DNA of 64,000 bases from Chthonomonas calidirosea. GTDB lineage: Bacteria > Armatimonadota > Fimbriimonadia > Fimbriimonadales > Fimbriimonadaceae. Location of the stretch: contig CAMCWC010000007.1 of the NCBI GenBank assembly GCA_945882415.1, positions 62,001-126,000 on the forward strand, read 5' to 3'. The notes beneath the pieces were generated by a model. The model did not search any database. It worked only from the letters and a program-made list of their open reading frames with translations, and was not told the DNA's origin. The position numbers and the translations under genes were made by a program. How positions within the stretch are numbered: the stretch's first letter is position 1; every line of letters begins with the position of its first letter. This document shows, one piece after another, positions 8,341 to 16,715 of the stretch.

Positions 8341-9717
8341 TCAATACTCGCGATCGATGACGATGCCTGGCTGCGGAACCGGATACTTTCCGGTCGCGTC
8401 TGGCATCAGCGGCGAATCGGAAGTCGAGGTCAACTTGTCCACGTTTGGCGCGAACGAGTGCTCGCAGTTGAGCATCTGATCGTACGTGATGACCTGACCG
8501 GTGTGAGCGGCCATTCGTCCCATGCTCGTAGCAACGCTCGCCTGAACGCCGCGAGGTACTTCGTTGTAAGGCGTGTTGTTTCTAATCGCCTTCATCAGCG
8601 TTTCCCACTCGTTCTGGTACGGATTCGTTCGGTCCGTTGCAATCCACTTCGGAGTTCCCGTGAGGGTCTGGTTCGAGAAGATCGCTGCTGGGCCGCCACA
8701 GTCGCCGGTTCGGGCGGCGATAGCCGAGCCCTTGGTTCCGTGAATGTAGCTGGAGAACTGGCCGTGCGCACCGTTCACGCAGCGACCATCGAAGAAGAAC
8801 TTCGAGCCGTCGGCATAGGTGTACTCCACCGAGTACGAGTCAAAGTTCTGGTCGATGAGCGGAACGCCTTCGGAGTTGACGCGGTAGTGTCGTCCGCCAA
8901 GGCCCTGAGCCGAGACTGGCCAGCCATTCTTCATCCAAGAAAGGTGGTCGATGTGGTGGATGTAGAAGTCGCTGAAGCAGCCGCCGCTCGCCCAAAGGAA
9001 GCTGTGGAACCGTCGGATTTGGTACTCCAAGTGGCTCATGTTGTCTGGCTTCGGAGTCGATTCGAACGATGCCGCCGGACCGTGCATTCGGTAGCCGCGC
9101 ATCAAAATAATCTCGCCCAACTCGCCGCTGCTCACCTTATCGTGAAGCTGCTGAAGTCCAACCGTGTGACGGGACATCAGACCGACGCCGACCTTAAGGC
9201 CAGCCGCACTTGCCTGAGCCGCAAGTTCCAGCATCTTCTTGCTCGTGGGGCCGTCGGTGGTGACCGGCTTTTCCATGAACACGTTCAGCTTCTTCGAAAT
9301 GGCGTACTGGAAGTGGACCCATCGGAAGGCTGGCGGCGTTGTGAGAATGACGACATCCCCCGGCTTGAGGCAGTCCATGGCTTGCTTGTAGCCATCAAAG
9401 CCAACAAACTGCTTCTCTTTCGGTACTTCCATCTGGCCCGCGAAATTCTTGATGAGATTGCCGTGGCAGTCATCGAGCCGGTCCTGGAAGACATCGGCCA
9501 TTGCGACCAACTTCATCGGCCCCTGCTTGGTGGAGAGGGCGTTCGCGGCAGCACCGCCGCCTCGTCCGCCGCAGCCAACTAGAGCGACCTGAATGGTGTC
9601 GGCACCGGCAGGATGAACGTTTCCGAAGCCAATGTTCGGAAGCAGCGCACCCGCGGCAAGGGTTCCAGAGGCCTTAATGACCTGGCGGCGGGAAAAATTT
9701 GGGTTCGAAAAGTCCAT
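8341..9717 (-). CDS. Gfo/Idh/MocA-family oxidoreductase, Tat-exported
   Basis: 458 residues from the ATG at 9717, which follows a GAGG ten nt upstream; a GTG/ATG farther up (9765) is less likely because it would bury the Tat leader SRRQVIKASGTLAAGALL. The NAD(P)-binding Rossmann motif is VALVGCGGRGGGAAANAL, followed by VFMEKPVTTDGP with the conserved EKP Lys, the hallmark of the family. The C-terminal alpha/beta domain carries SGGCFSDFYIHHIDHLSWM. Exported, Tat-dependent members of this family act on sugars or glycosides in the periplasm. The substrate is not predictable. Confidence 0.88.
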   Translation of the reverse strand: MDFSNPNFSRRQVIKASGTLAAGALLPNIGFGNVHPAGADTIQVALVGCGGRGGGAAANALSTKQGPMKLVAMADVFQDRLDDCHGNLIKNFAGQMEVPKEKQFVGFDGYKQAMDCLKPGDVVILTTPPAFRWVHFQYAISKKLNVFMEKPVTTDGPTSKKMLELAAQASAAGLKVGVGLMSRHTVGLQQLHDKVSSGELGEIILMRGYRMHGPAASFESTPKPDNMSHLEYQIRRFHSFLWASGGCFSDFYIHHIDHLSWMKNGWPVSAQGLGGRHYRVNSEGVPLIDQNFDSYSVEYTYADGSKFFFDGRCVNGAHGQFSSYIHGTKGSAIAARTGDCGGPAAIFSNQTLTGTPKWIATDRTNPYQNEWETLMKAIRNNTPYNEVPRGVQASVATSMGRMAAHTGQVITYDQMLNCEHSFAPNVDKLTSTSDSPLMPDATGKYPVPQPGIVIDREY

Positions 9718-9840
9718 GGTTTGAGGTCCTCGTAGATCTCGGGTAATCGATACGATACCGCGCAATTTAGGACTACGGTGAATCGTCGTTTTGACGCGCG
9801 ACTTTGAACTCGGTTTAACCTTCCGTTAACCCGCCTCGGC

Positions 9841-9846
9841 TAGTCT
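9841..9846 (+). promoter_or_regulatory. -10-like element for 9854 gene, leaderless type
   Basis: TAGTCT ends 7 nt before the ATG at 9854. No clear -35 is seen. Confidence 0.4.
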
Positions 9847-9853
9847 GCAAGCA

Positions 9854-11062
9854 ATGAGTCTTGTGCAAACCACTCTCGCAATGATCCTTTCCGTCAACGG
9901 AATCGGACAGCAAGCCCCTGACGCAATGGGCGCCGCGAACCCTCCAACCCAGGTCCGAATTTCATACGGCGAAGATCCAACCCGAATGATGCGCGTGGTT
10001 TGGCAAACCAAGACCCCCACCAAATCGCTGGTTGTAAAGTACGGAACGACCGACAAGCTTGAGCAAATGGCCGTCGGCAACCGCCCCACCTACGTCTACG
10101 AAACCGGTGCTCTCGCCGAAGCAACCCTCTACAACTTGAAGCCAAACACGACCTACTTCTACCGTTGCGGTAGCGATCAGGGCGGTTGGAGCGATGTGCA
10201 GTCTTTCCGCACGGCCGATCCGAATCCAAGTTCGTTCGTGTTTACCGCCTTCGGCGACCATGGCGTTTCTGCGGACGCCGTTTCGAACGTTAAGAACGTG
10301 CTGTTCGAAAAGCCAGCCTTTCACCTTCTGCTCGGAGATATCTCCTACGCGAACGGGAATCAGCCGATCTGGGACACGTATCTCGCTCAAATCGAGCCGA
10401 TGACCCGCTCCATCCCTTACATGCTTGCCTACGGAAATCACGAGAACGAAGACATCACGGTGGACGGAAAGAAGTTGGACATCGGCTACATCGCCACCAT
10501 GACGCGATTTGCCATGCCTGGATTCGAACAGAGCTATGAGTTCGATTACGGCAATGCCCGCTTCGTGACGTTCAACTCGGACGACTATGAAAATCCGGTT
10601 CAGCAGATGTGGCTTGACCGAACATTAGCCGAGGCGCGCCGGAACAAGAAGGTCAAGTGGCTCATCGTTTTTGAGCACCACCCGCTCTACGGCACCTCAA
10701 AAGGTCGCGGTGATAACGAGGGCCTCATCAAGGCAATCAGCCCGATCCTGGACCGCTACAAGGTCGACCTCGTCCTCGCCGGTCACGACCACCATTACGA
10801 GCGGCAGTATCCGATGCGCAATCAGCAGATCACGAGCACGCACATGAGTAAGTACAAGAAAGGTGACGGAACCCTATACATGATTCAAGGAGGCGGAGGA
10901 AGAAGCCTTTATGACTTCACGGATCCCAAGCCCGCCAAGTGTGCGGTCCGAGAGAAGACCAACGGCTACGTGCGCATCACGGTGCCAAAGAAAGGATCTC
11001 TGAAAATTGAAGCAAAGAGAGTCGACCGGTCCTTGATCGAAGTCATCGAAATCGCAGACTGA
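9854..11062 (+). CDS. Purple acid phosphatase-type metallophosphoesterase
   Basis: 402 residues. An N-terminal fibronectin-III-like domain (about 28-120; NLKPNTTYFYRCG) is followed by a calcineurin-like metallophosphoesterase domain with all metal motifs in order: FGDHG (133-137), GDISYANG (161-168), GNHEN (194-198), FEHHPLYG and GHDHHYER (about 310). The Tyr in GDISYANG is the residue that gives purple acid phosphatases their charge-transfer colour. The N-terminal hydrophobic leader is weak. Expected to release phosphate from phosphomonoesters outside the cytoplasm. It stands alone as a transcription unit with its own terminator. Confidence 0.9.
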   Translation: MSLVQTTLAMILSVNGIGQQAPDAMGAANPPTQVRISYGEDPTRMMRVVWQTKTPTKSLVVKYGTTDKLEQMAVGNRPTYVYETGALAEATLYNLKPNTTYFYRCGSDQGGWSDVQSFRTADPNPSSFVFTAFGDHGVSADAVSNVKNVLFEKPAFHLLLGDISYANGNQPIWDTYLAQIEPMTRSIPYMLAYGNHENEDITVDGKKLDIGYIATMTRFAMPGFEQSYEFDYGNARFVTFNSDDYENPVQQMWLDRTLAEARRNKKVKWLIVFEHHPLYGTSKGRGDNEGLIKAISPILDRYKVDLVLAGHDHHYERQYPMRNQQITSTHMSKYKKGDGTLYMIQGGGGRSLYDFTDPKPAKCAVREKTNGYVRITVPKKGSLKIEAKRVDRSLIEVIEIAD

Positions 11063-11078
11063 TTCTCAGGAATTGAGC

Positions 11079-11110
11079 GCGGGGCAGAGTGACCTGCCCC
11101 GCTTTCCTTT
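11079..11110. terminator. Rho-independent terminator between convergent genes
   Basis: GCGGGGCAG (11079-11087) pairs perfectly with CTGCCCCGC (11094-11102) around AGTGAC, followed by a T-rich run on the plus strand. Confidence 0.8.
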
Positions 11111-11111
11111 A

Positions 11112-11513
11112 TCAGGCTGGCATCAAGACGGTGTCGATCACGTGGATCACGCCGTTGGAGGCTTCGACGTCGGCCGTGGTCACCGTCGCGTCGTTGACTT
11201 TCACGCCATTTGTTGCGTCAATCGCAACGTCCGAACCCTGGATGGTGGTTGCGGAGGTGAGCTTCACGACGTCAGCGGCCATTACCTTTCCGGCTATGAC
11301 GTGATACGTGAGGATCGCGGTCAACTTTTCCTTGTCGGCAAGCACGGCAGCAAGGGTTTCGGCTGGGATCTTAGCGAACGCATCGTCGGTTGGAGCGAAA
11401 ACCGTGAACGGACCTTCGCCCGAGAGAGTTTCGATGAGATCGGCCGCCGTGAGGGCGGTTGCGAGCGTGGTGAAGTTGCCGGCGGCGACGGCTGTTTCAA
11501 TAATGTTTTTCAT
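11112..11513 (-). CDS. Fasciclin (FAS1)-domain protein
   Basis: 133 residues from the ATG at 11513: a single FAS1 domain. The two conserved blocks are visible: H1-like [15 protein letters not shown] and [14 protein letters not shown], then [15 protein letters not shown]. The domain is used in adhesion and matrix proteins. There is no signal peptide from this start, as in many short bacterial stand-alone fasciclins, so the location is uncertain. A TTG/GTG-type extension upstream (to 11543) would add only [10 protein letters not shown]-like residues and no leader. Confidence 0.88.
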   Translation of the reverse strand: MKNIIETAVAAGNFTTLATALTAADLIETLSGEGPFTVFAPTDDAFAKIPAETLAAVLADKEKLTAILTYHVIAGKVMAADVVKLTSATTIQGSDVAIDATNGVKVNDATVTTADVEASNGVIHVIDTVLMPA

Positions 11514-11665
11514 GGTTTTCCCGCGAACCCGATGGCCCGCCACCCTTGCTACGTGCCTCCCGCTAGGTTCAATCGGGAATGTGCTGAAATCTTAACAATT
11601 AATATATTTTGCGATTTCTTGCCAATCTTTCCGCTTTACAACCCGTACGCGCCGGAGCCAAGTCG

Positions 11666-12151
11666 TCACTTCTTCTTCGGCTTGGGTTGCGGGGCCACGA
11701 GCTTTCCGATGGTGACGATTTCGTCCCGCTCACCCATGACTTGAGTCGGTGCGGGCTCTGCCGCCACCGCTCCCATAACGGGCTCGTTACCTTTCGATTT
11801 CGAACTTTCAACGGGTACGGCAACCTTGCCAATCGCCGATTCTCCAACGACCGGATCCGTACAGCCAGCCATCCCGGCCGCGATAGCGCCGGTCAAAACC
11901 AACCGAGAAACCCACCCATCGCGCGTCAGAATTCCCTTCACGGGGTCCGCCATGATCCGCGTGCAAACCTTGGTTTCGGCCTGCAGGAGCGCTTCAACCT
12001 CCGAAGCCGGCATTCCGGCCAAGTTGTGAACGTGACAGCCGCAACCGGCGCACAACCGCTTCTCCTCGCCCCCCACCATCGCATCCCAACTCTCGCCACA
12101 TGGCTTCGGGATCGTGACCATCACCAATTCGCTCAACTGTCGCTTTCGCAT
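11666..12151 (-). CDS. Cys-rich N-terminal module plus membrane segment, unknown function
   Basis: 161 residues. Residues 14-65 contain PKPCGESWDAM, then CAGCGCHVHNLAGM and KVCTRI, a Cys pattern (C18, C34, C37, C39, C63) that could bind metal and resembles a short domain seen at the N-terminus of various Bacteroidota and Acidobacteriota membrane proteins ('PC..WD.M....FC..C...V.D...M'). A hydrophobic stretch follows (SRLVLTGAIAAGMAGC), ending in a lipobox-like AGC in the middle of the protein, and then a Pro/Ala-rich tail ending in KPKKK. I do not recognise a function. It is alone on its strand between the fasciclin gene and the secreted orphan. Confidence 0.6.
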   Translation of the reverse strand: MRKRQLSELVMVTIPKPCGESWDAMVGGEEKRLCAGCGCHVHNLAGMPASEVEALLQAETKVCTRIMADPVKGILTRDGWVSRLVLTGAIAAGMAGCTDPVVGESAIGKVAVPVESSKSKGNEPVMGAVAAEPAPTQVMGERDEIVTIGKLVAPQPKPKKK

Positions 12152-12235
12152 GCAAGTGAGTGCTTTGATCTCCGAGATTCGTTCAAAGCACCCTTAAACT
12201 TTTGGCGAGAAGTTGGCATGCCAAGTCGAATGCGA

Positions 12236-13525
12236 CTACATCTTGACGCGCATGATCACGGTGCTTCCGCGACCGGCTTGGTTCGCGACACTCTGGATGG
12301 TCCAAAGATCGGTGAGATTGTCGCCGTCAACGACCGAGCCGCTGTAGTCGCCCCAAGCGCCGCCTTCGGTCGCGGCGACTCCGGTTCCGATCTCAAAAAT
12401 CTCGCGCAATGTGCTCTTCTTATCCGCCGCCTTTCGCCAGGCAACGCGCGGCGAGATGAACATGTCTGGGCCGGTTTCTTGGAATCCGACCAACACGTCG
12501 TTCCGCTTATTGACCGCAATCGTGGTCTGGATGTAGCTGTTCTTCGAATGCTCAATGACTCCGCTTTGAACAAACTGGCCGTCCAACGTGACCTGGTGCC
12601 ACTGAACTCCGGCTTTTCCATTGACGTTCACTGCCTGCGAGAACCAGAGATGCTTGCCTTGCACAACGAGGTTTTTTGGATTGCGGTCGCCGCTTGAGGT
12701 CTTCGCCGTCGTGCCCTTCATCGGCGACTGAGGGGGCCAGCCGAAGTAGCGGAAGCTATGGGGAGCCTTCTTAACGGACTTCACCACCGGCGTTCCCTTG
12801 CCGTTGTCACCAACCGTAGTTAGCTCGATCTCCTTGTCCGTCAAGTTTACAAAGAGCAGATCGTCTGACTTGTCCTGATTCGAAACCGGGTGGCCGAGGC
12901 TGCCTGCAAAGTGATAAACCGTCGCCGGTTTGCCGGCTTTGGCTTCCGCAGTTTTCATCACAAACGTACGCTCTTCGCCACCTGGGAACGAGTAGCCAAT
13001 CCACTTTCGGCTGTAGCCAATGCCGCCGCCATCCACGCCGTTCGGAATTGAAACGGGATAGGTGTTCCAAGCCTTCGTCGGATCAGATGACTCCGAAATC
13101 GAAATGTTTACTGGCTTCAACTTAGCCTCATCCCATGGATTCCAGAGGTCAAATCCAAACACCTTATTGTGCGGATCGAAGAAGAGCTTCGGGTCGATGC
13201 CGTTGTTAAATTCCGACTGCGGCACGCCATCGACGTAGTTACCCTTCTTGTCGTAAATCACCAAGCCGCTGTTGGTGCCATGAAAAACAAAACCTCCGCC
13301 GACCGCGATCTGCGGGTCGACTTGGCGGTTGCCATCTGTCGAACCATCGAATACGAGGTGACCGCCGACCGTGCGTGGATTTCCGCCCTGCACGCGCTTC
13401 TTCGCCTTTCCGCCCTTGTTGAAGCTGGCATTTCGAATCGGAACGACGACTTCCGTGCGAACCGGCTCAATCGGCGTCTGGGCGAACGGAAACAGGGCAA
13501 GCGCTAACACAGCGGTCACGGGCAT
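12236..13525 (-). CDS. Large secreted protein, beta-propeller-like, unknown function
   Basis: 429 residues with a short hydrophobic leader (MPVTAVLALALFPFAQT). The body has propeller-like repeats: QIAVGGGFVFHGTNSGLVIYDKKG, WIGYSFPGGEERTFVMK, NPKNLVVQGKHLWFSQAV, AVNKRNDVLVGFQETG and a final WGDYSGSVVDGDNLTDLWTI. 'WGDYSG' near the end with an Asp-rich neighbourhood recalls sialidase-type propellers, but no catalytic set can be named. A TTTAAT hexamer 6 nt before the ATG supports the start. The alditol oxidase gene is divergent from it across only 54 bp. Confidence 0.65.
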   Translation of the reverse strand: MPVTAVLALALFPFAQTPIEPVRTEVVVPIRNASFNKGGKAKKRVQGGNPRTVGGHLVFDGSTDGNRQVDPQIAVGGGFVFHGTNSGLVIYDKKGNYVDGVPQSEFNNGIDPKLFFDPHNKVFGFDLWNPWDEAKLKPVNISISESSDPTKAWNTYPVSIPNGVDGGGIGYSRKWIGYSFPGGEERTFVMKTAEAKAGKPATVYHFAGSLGHPVSNQDKSDDLLFVNLTDKEIELTTVGDNGKGTPVVKSVKKAPHSFRYFGWPPQSPMKGTTAKTSSGDRNPKNLVVQGKHLWFSQAVNVNGKAGVQWHQVTLDGQFVQSGVIEHSKNSYIQTTIAVNKRNDVLVGFQETGPDMFISPRVAWRKAADKKSTLREIFEIGTGVAATEGGAWGDYSGSVVDGDNLTDLWTIQSVANQAGRGSTVIMRVKM

Positions 13526-13531
13526 TCCCGA

Positions 13532-13537
13532 ATTAAA
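13532..13537 (-). promoter_or_regulatory. -10-like element for 13525 gene, leaderless type
   Basis: TTTAAT on the minus strand, 6 nt before the ATG at 13525. It shares the 54-bp intergenic space with the opposite-facing element at 13569. Confidence 0.35.
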
Positions 13538-13568
13538 CCCGCGAAATTCGAACGGGCCAATGTGCGAC

Positions 13569-13574
13569 TAAAAT
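13569..13574 (+). promoter_or_regulatory. -10-like element for 13580 gene, leaderless type
   Basis: TAAAAT ends 5 nt before the ATG at 13580. Confidence 0.45.
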
Positions 13575-13579
13575 GAGCC

Positions 13580-14815
13580 ATGAAGAACTGGGCGGGAAAC
13601 CAAACCTACAGCACCGATGTGGTCGCTGCTCCCAATTCGGTCGAGGCTCTGCAGCAGGTGATCCGAGACGCGATCAAAGTGAAGGCGCATGGTAGCCGAC
13701 ACTCGTTCAACACCATTGCGGATACCACCGGAACGATCATCTCTCTGGAGAACTTTCAGCAGATTTCTGAGCCCAATCCCGAGACGCGAACCGTCACCAT
13801 TGGCGGCGGCGTTCGCTACGGCGAGCTAGCGGTTCGTCTCCAAGAAGCAGGCTGGGCCCTGCACAACTTGGCATCCCTCCCGCACATATCGGTTGCTGGG
13901 GCGATCGGTACCGCGACGCACGGTTCTGGATATCGAAACGGCAACCTCAGCACCGCCGTCGTCGGGCTAAAGTTCGTCGATGGTCGCGGCGAGGTGCACG
14001 CGTTCGATGAAAGCGATCCCGTAGCGCTCGACTCCCGAATCGTTCACCTAGGCGCGCTCGGCATTATTTTCGAACTCACGCTACGAATCCAGCCAACCTT
14101 CGAGATACGGCAGACCGTTTTCGAAAATCTGCCATTCCAAACTGGCATTGAACATCTCGCCTTCATCGCGCAACTCGGCTATTCGGTAAGCCTGTTTTCG
14201 CGTTGGTCGGAACCGGTTTTCGATCAAGTCTGGGTGAAAAGCGAGGTCGAGCTTCCCGTCCCAACGGAGATTCTCGGAACTCTTCCGGCGACAAGAAAGC
14301 TACATCCACTTGCCGAGCTACCGTCCGAAAACTGCACCGATCAGCTCGGCGTCTCTGGCCCTTGGCATCAGCGATTGGCGCACTTCAAGATGGAGTTCAC
14401 GCCGAGCGCGGGTGAGGAGCTTCAGTCCGAATACTTCGTTTCGCTTGAAGATGCTCCTTCAGCTCTGGCAACCCTTTCCGTTCTCGCGCCAGAACTGGCT
14501 CGGTTGGTGTTTGTCACCGAGGTCCGGTTCATCGCCGCCGATAGCCTGCCGATGAGCCCCGCATACCAACGCGACGTCGTCGGAATTCACTTCACTTGGA
14601 AGCCCAACTGGGCCGAAGTCGAGCCGATGCTGTCGGTGATCGAGACCCTGCTTGACCCGTTCAACCCTTGTCCGCACTTTGGAAAGCTGTTCACCTTGCC
14701 AACGGAGCGGCTGAAAGAGGTCTATCCTCGACTCCCCGAATTTGCAGGTCTCGCTGACGAGCACGATCCACACGGCAAGTTCCGCAACGACTTCCTAAAG
14801 AACATTCTCGGATAA
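13580..14815 (+). CDS. Alditol/xylitol oxidase-like FAD-dependent oxidase
   Basis: 411 residues of the vanillyl-alcohol-oxidase/PCMH FAD fold. The N-terminal NWAGN and GSRHSFN are the signature of the alditol oxidases (AldO, xylitol oxidase); by analogy His41 would hold the FAD covalently. VAGAIGTATHGSG (about 107-120) is the second FAD loop. The C-terminal substrate domain ends in HFGKLFTLP and DPHGKFRNDFL, again as in AldO and the related arabinono-/gulonolactone oxidases. The expected reaction is oxidation of a terminal alcohol of a polyol with O2, giving H2O2. No signal peptide. The gene is monocistronic and ends in a strong terminator. Confidence 0.85.
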   Translation: MKNWAGNQTYSTDVVAAPNSVEALQQVIRDAIKVKAHGSRHSFNTIADTTGTIISLENFQQISEPNPETRTVTIGGGVRYGELAVRLQEAGWALHNLASLPHISVAGAIGTATHGSGYRNGNLSTAVVGLKFVDGRGEVHAFDESDPVALDSRIVHLGALGIIFELTLRIQPTFEIRQTVFENLPFQTGIEHLAFIAQLGYSVSLFSRWSEPVFDQVWVKSEVELPVPTEILGTLPATRKLHPLAELPSENCTDQLGVSGPWHQRLAHFKMEFTPSAGEELQSEYFVSLEDAPSALATLSVLAPELARLVFVTEVRFIAADSLPMSPAYQRDVVGIHFTWKPNWAEVEPMLSVIETLLDPFNPCPHFGKLFTLPTERLKEVYPRLPEFAGLADEHDPHGKFRNDFLKNILG

Positions 14816-14816
14816 C

Positions 14817-14855
14817 AAAAAGCGTCCAGCCTGAAGCTCAGGCTGGACGCTTTTT
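14817..14855. terminator. Strong bidirectional Rho-independent terminator
   Basis: A perfect 13-bp stem (GCGTCCAGCCTGA with its complement, loop AGC) flanked by five A on one side and five T on the other. It sits between the alditol oxidase and the AIM24 gene, which converge here. Confidence 0.93.
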
Positions 14856-14872
14856 GCTGGTTGTGTCGGCTC

Positions 14873-15619
14873 TTAAGCCGAAGGAGGAGCCGGTGCGAGT
14901 TCTTCGAATGGCTGGATCACCACGAAGCCTTCGCCCTGGAACTTCATCTGGAAGGTCTCGCCGCCGCCTCGTCCGAAGATCGCCTTCATGTTAACGTCGG
15001 AATGCATTTCTGGCGTCAGGTTCCCGCTCCAAGCAACCGTTGCGTTCGGGTCGGTGAAGACAGGATCGCCTGGTCGTACTCGGAGGGTTAACGGCTTGCC
15101 ATGGGTAACGATGGCAACCATTCCGCTGCCGCTCAGGGCGGCTGAGAACAATCCGCCCGCCATCATTCCTGCAACTCGCTTGTGCATCGTGATGTTGTAG
15201 GTCACGGTGTCTTCGAACGCGAGCAGGTCGTTTCCGCTGACGTTGATCGTGTCTCCGCTCAACCGAAGAATGGTGATTTCCTTACCGGCGTCTGCCAGAT
15301 AAACCAAGCCGTCTCCTTCGATCTTGGCGAGCGGGGACATTTCACCGCTGACCATTCGCATGAACGCCTTGCCAAGGCCGCCTTCCATCATGCCTTCGCG
15401 TACAAACTTGACGTTTCCGCGATAGGCAACCATCGCGCCCAGCTTGCTCCAAATTCGGCCGCGAACTCGGGCTTCAAGCATCTTCGAACTTTCGAGTTCG
15501 AAAACATCGCCTGGGTTGTCGCGCTCTGCGGTCGCTGCTAAGAACTCGGCAATGCTGTGCGTCGCAACTTGATTCGAATTCGAAGGCCCATTGATGGGTG
15601 GTGGAGGAGGCACGTTCAT
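14873..15619 (-). CDS. AIM24 family protein
   Basis: 248 residues from the ATG at 15619 (MNVPPPPPINGPS); earlier in-frame codons reach into the upstream gene and are not protein-like. The fold is the double beta-barrel of the AIM24/TerD-like family: VYLADAGKEITILRL, LLAFEDTVTYNIT and a Gly-rich GRGGGETFQMKFQGEGFVVIQP close to the C-terminus, all characteristic. AIM24 is named after a yeast mitochondrial protein; the bacterial role is not established. It is the last gene of the minus-strand run that includes the rhamnose transporter, 58 nt after the binding protein, so it may be co-transcribed, though a functional link is only positional. Confidence 0.82.
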   Translation of the reverse strand: MNVPPPPPINGPSNSNQVATHSIAEFLAATAERDNPGDVFELESSKMLEARVRGRIWSKLGAMVAYRGNVKFVREGMMEGGLGKAFMRMVSGEMSPLAKIEGDGLVYLADAGKEITILRLSGDTINVSGNDLLAFEDTVTYNITMHKRVAGMMAGGLFSAALSGSGMVAIVTHGKPLTLRVRPGDPVFTDPNATVAWSGNLTPEMHSDVNMKAIFGRGGGETFQMKFQGEGFVVIQPFEELAPAPPSA

Positions 15620-15677
15620 AAACCGCTTTTTACCCAAGAACTCATTTTCGTTCGCCGCTAGGCTTAGGACCGAAACA

Positions 15678-16715
15678 TCAGAAGTCGAACTGGTCGATGT
15701 TCTCTTTGTTGAAGGTGATCGTGCCGCCGAGCATGACGTTGTCACCGACCACTTTTTTCTCCCCCAGCCGTCCCGCCGCTACGGTCGTGGAACCCGCTTT
15801 GAGCTTTCCGTCCACTAGTTCGCGCGCAGCAAAGACAGTCAGGTATCCGAGGTCCTTCGTGTTCCACAGAATCACCGATTTGACCACGTCTTCCTTAACG
15901 TAGGTCTTCATATCGTTGGGAGTCGAGAGTCCGGTGACGAGCACCTTGCCCGCTTTGCCGGCCTGCTTCACTGCCTCCGCCGCGCCAGGGAAGGCGACCG
16001 AGCTGATCGCAAATACGCCCTTCAGGTTCGGATAAACCTTCATGAGGTCTTGGGTAACCGAGAACGCGAGCTTCTGGTCTTCGTTAGACGGCTTCGTTGC
16101 GATGAGCTTCAAGCCCGGATACTTCTCAAGTCGGACCTTCATAAACTTGATCCATTCGTTCTGGTTTGCCGCCGTCAGCGAGGCCGTTACGATGGCGACT
16201 TCTCCCGTCGCGGAGTCGCCGCCAAGGTCCTTCGCCATCGCGTCAACCAAAGAGTTTCCGATTTCTTCAGGTGTCGCTTGGTTCACAAGGAACTCTCGGT
16301 TCGCCGCATCCGCATCCGCGTCCCAGGTCAGAACCTTTATTCCGGCATCGCAAGCGCGCTTCATCGCGGGGCCTAGAACGGCTGGGTCATTCGGGGAAAC
16401 GGCGATCACGTCCACTCCCTGCGCCGTCCACTGGTCGATCAGCTTGACCGCGTCGGCCGCATCCCCGCTGGTTGGGCCATCGTAAATCAGCTCAACGTTC
16501 CCAAGCTCTTTGGCCGCTTCCATTGCGCCTTCGGAGCAACTCGTGAAGTAGGGCACGCCCTTTTTCTTCGGCAACATCGCGACCGTGATCTGCTTGCTTT
16601 CGGACGCCGCACTGCCGCCCGGCTTATCGGTCGGCGATTCCGACTTAGCGGCATCTCCGCCGGAGCAGCCAACAAGGACAATAGCGAGGGCACAGAGGGC
16701 GAAAAGGTTTTTCAT
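15678..16715 (-). CDS. rhaS: Rhamnose-type ABC transporter substrate-binding lipoprotein
   Basis: 345 residues. Lipoprotein signal MKNLFALCALAIVLVGC with Cys17 in a good lipobox (LVGC). The periplasmic-binding-protein type 1 fold is clear (ITVAMLPKKKGVPYF, GVDVIAVSPNDPAVLGPA, VFAISSVAFPGAAEAV, VTGLSTPNDMKTYV). The overall pattern, including FVNQATPEEIG, ANQNEWI and the ending NKENIDQFDF, resembles the rhizobial RhaS family, which binds L-rhamnose. The rhamnosidase close by supports that substrate. Its ATG overlaps the stop of the permease gene (16712-16715, ATGA). Confidence 0.85.
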   Translation of the reverse strand: MKNLFALCALAIVLVGCSGGDAAKSESPTDKPGGSAASESKQITVAMLPKKKGVPYFTSCSEGAMEAAKELGNVELIYDGPTSGDAADAVKLIDQWTAQGVDVIAVSPNDPAVLGPAMKRACDAGIKVLTWDADADAANREFLVNQATPEEIGNSLVDAMAKDLGGDSATGEVAIVTASLTAANQNEWIKFMKVRLEKYPGLKLIATKPSNEDQKLAFSVTQDLMKVYPNLKGVFAISSVAFPGAAEAVKQAGKAGKVLVTGLSTPNDMKTYVKEDVVKSVILWNTKDLGYLTVFAARELVDGKLKAGSTTVAAGRLGEKKVVGDNVMLGGTITFNKENIDQFDF

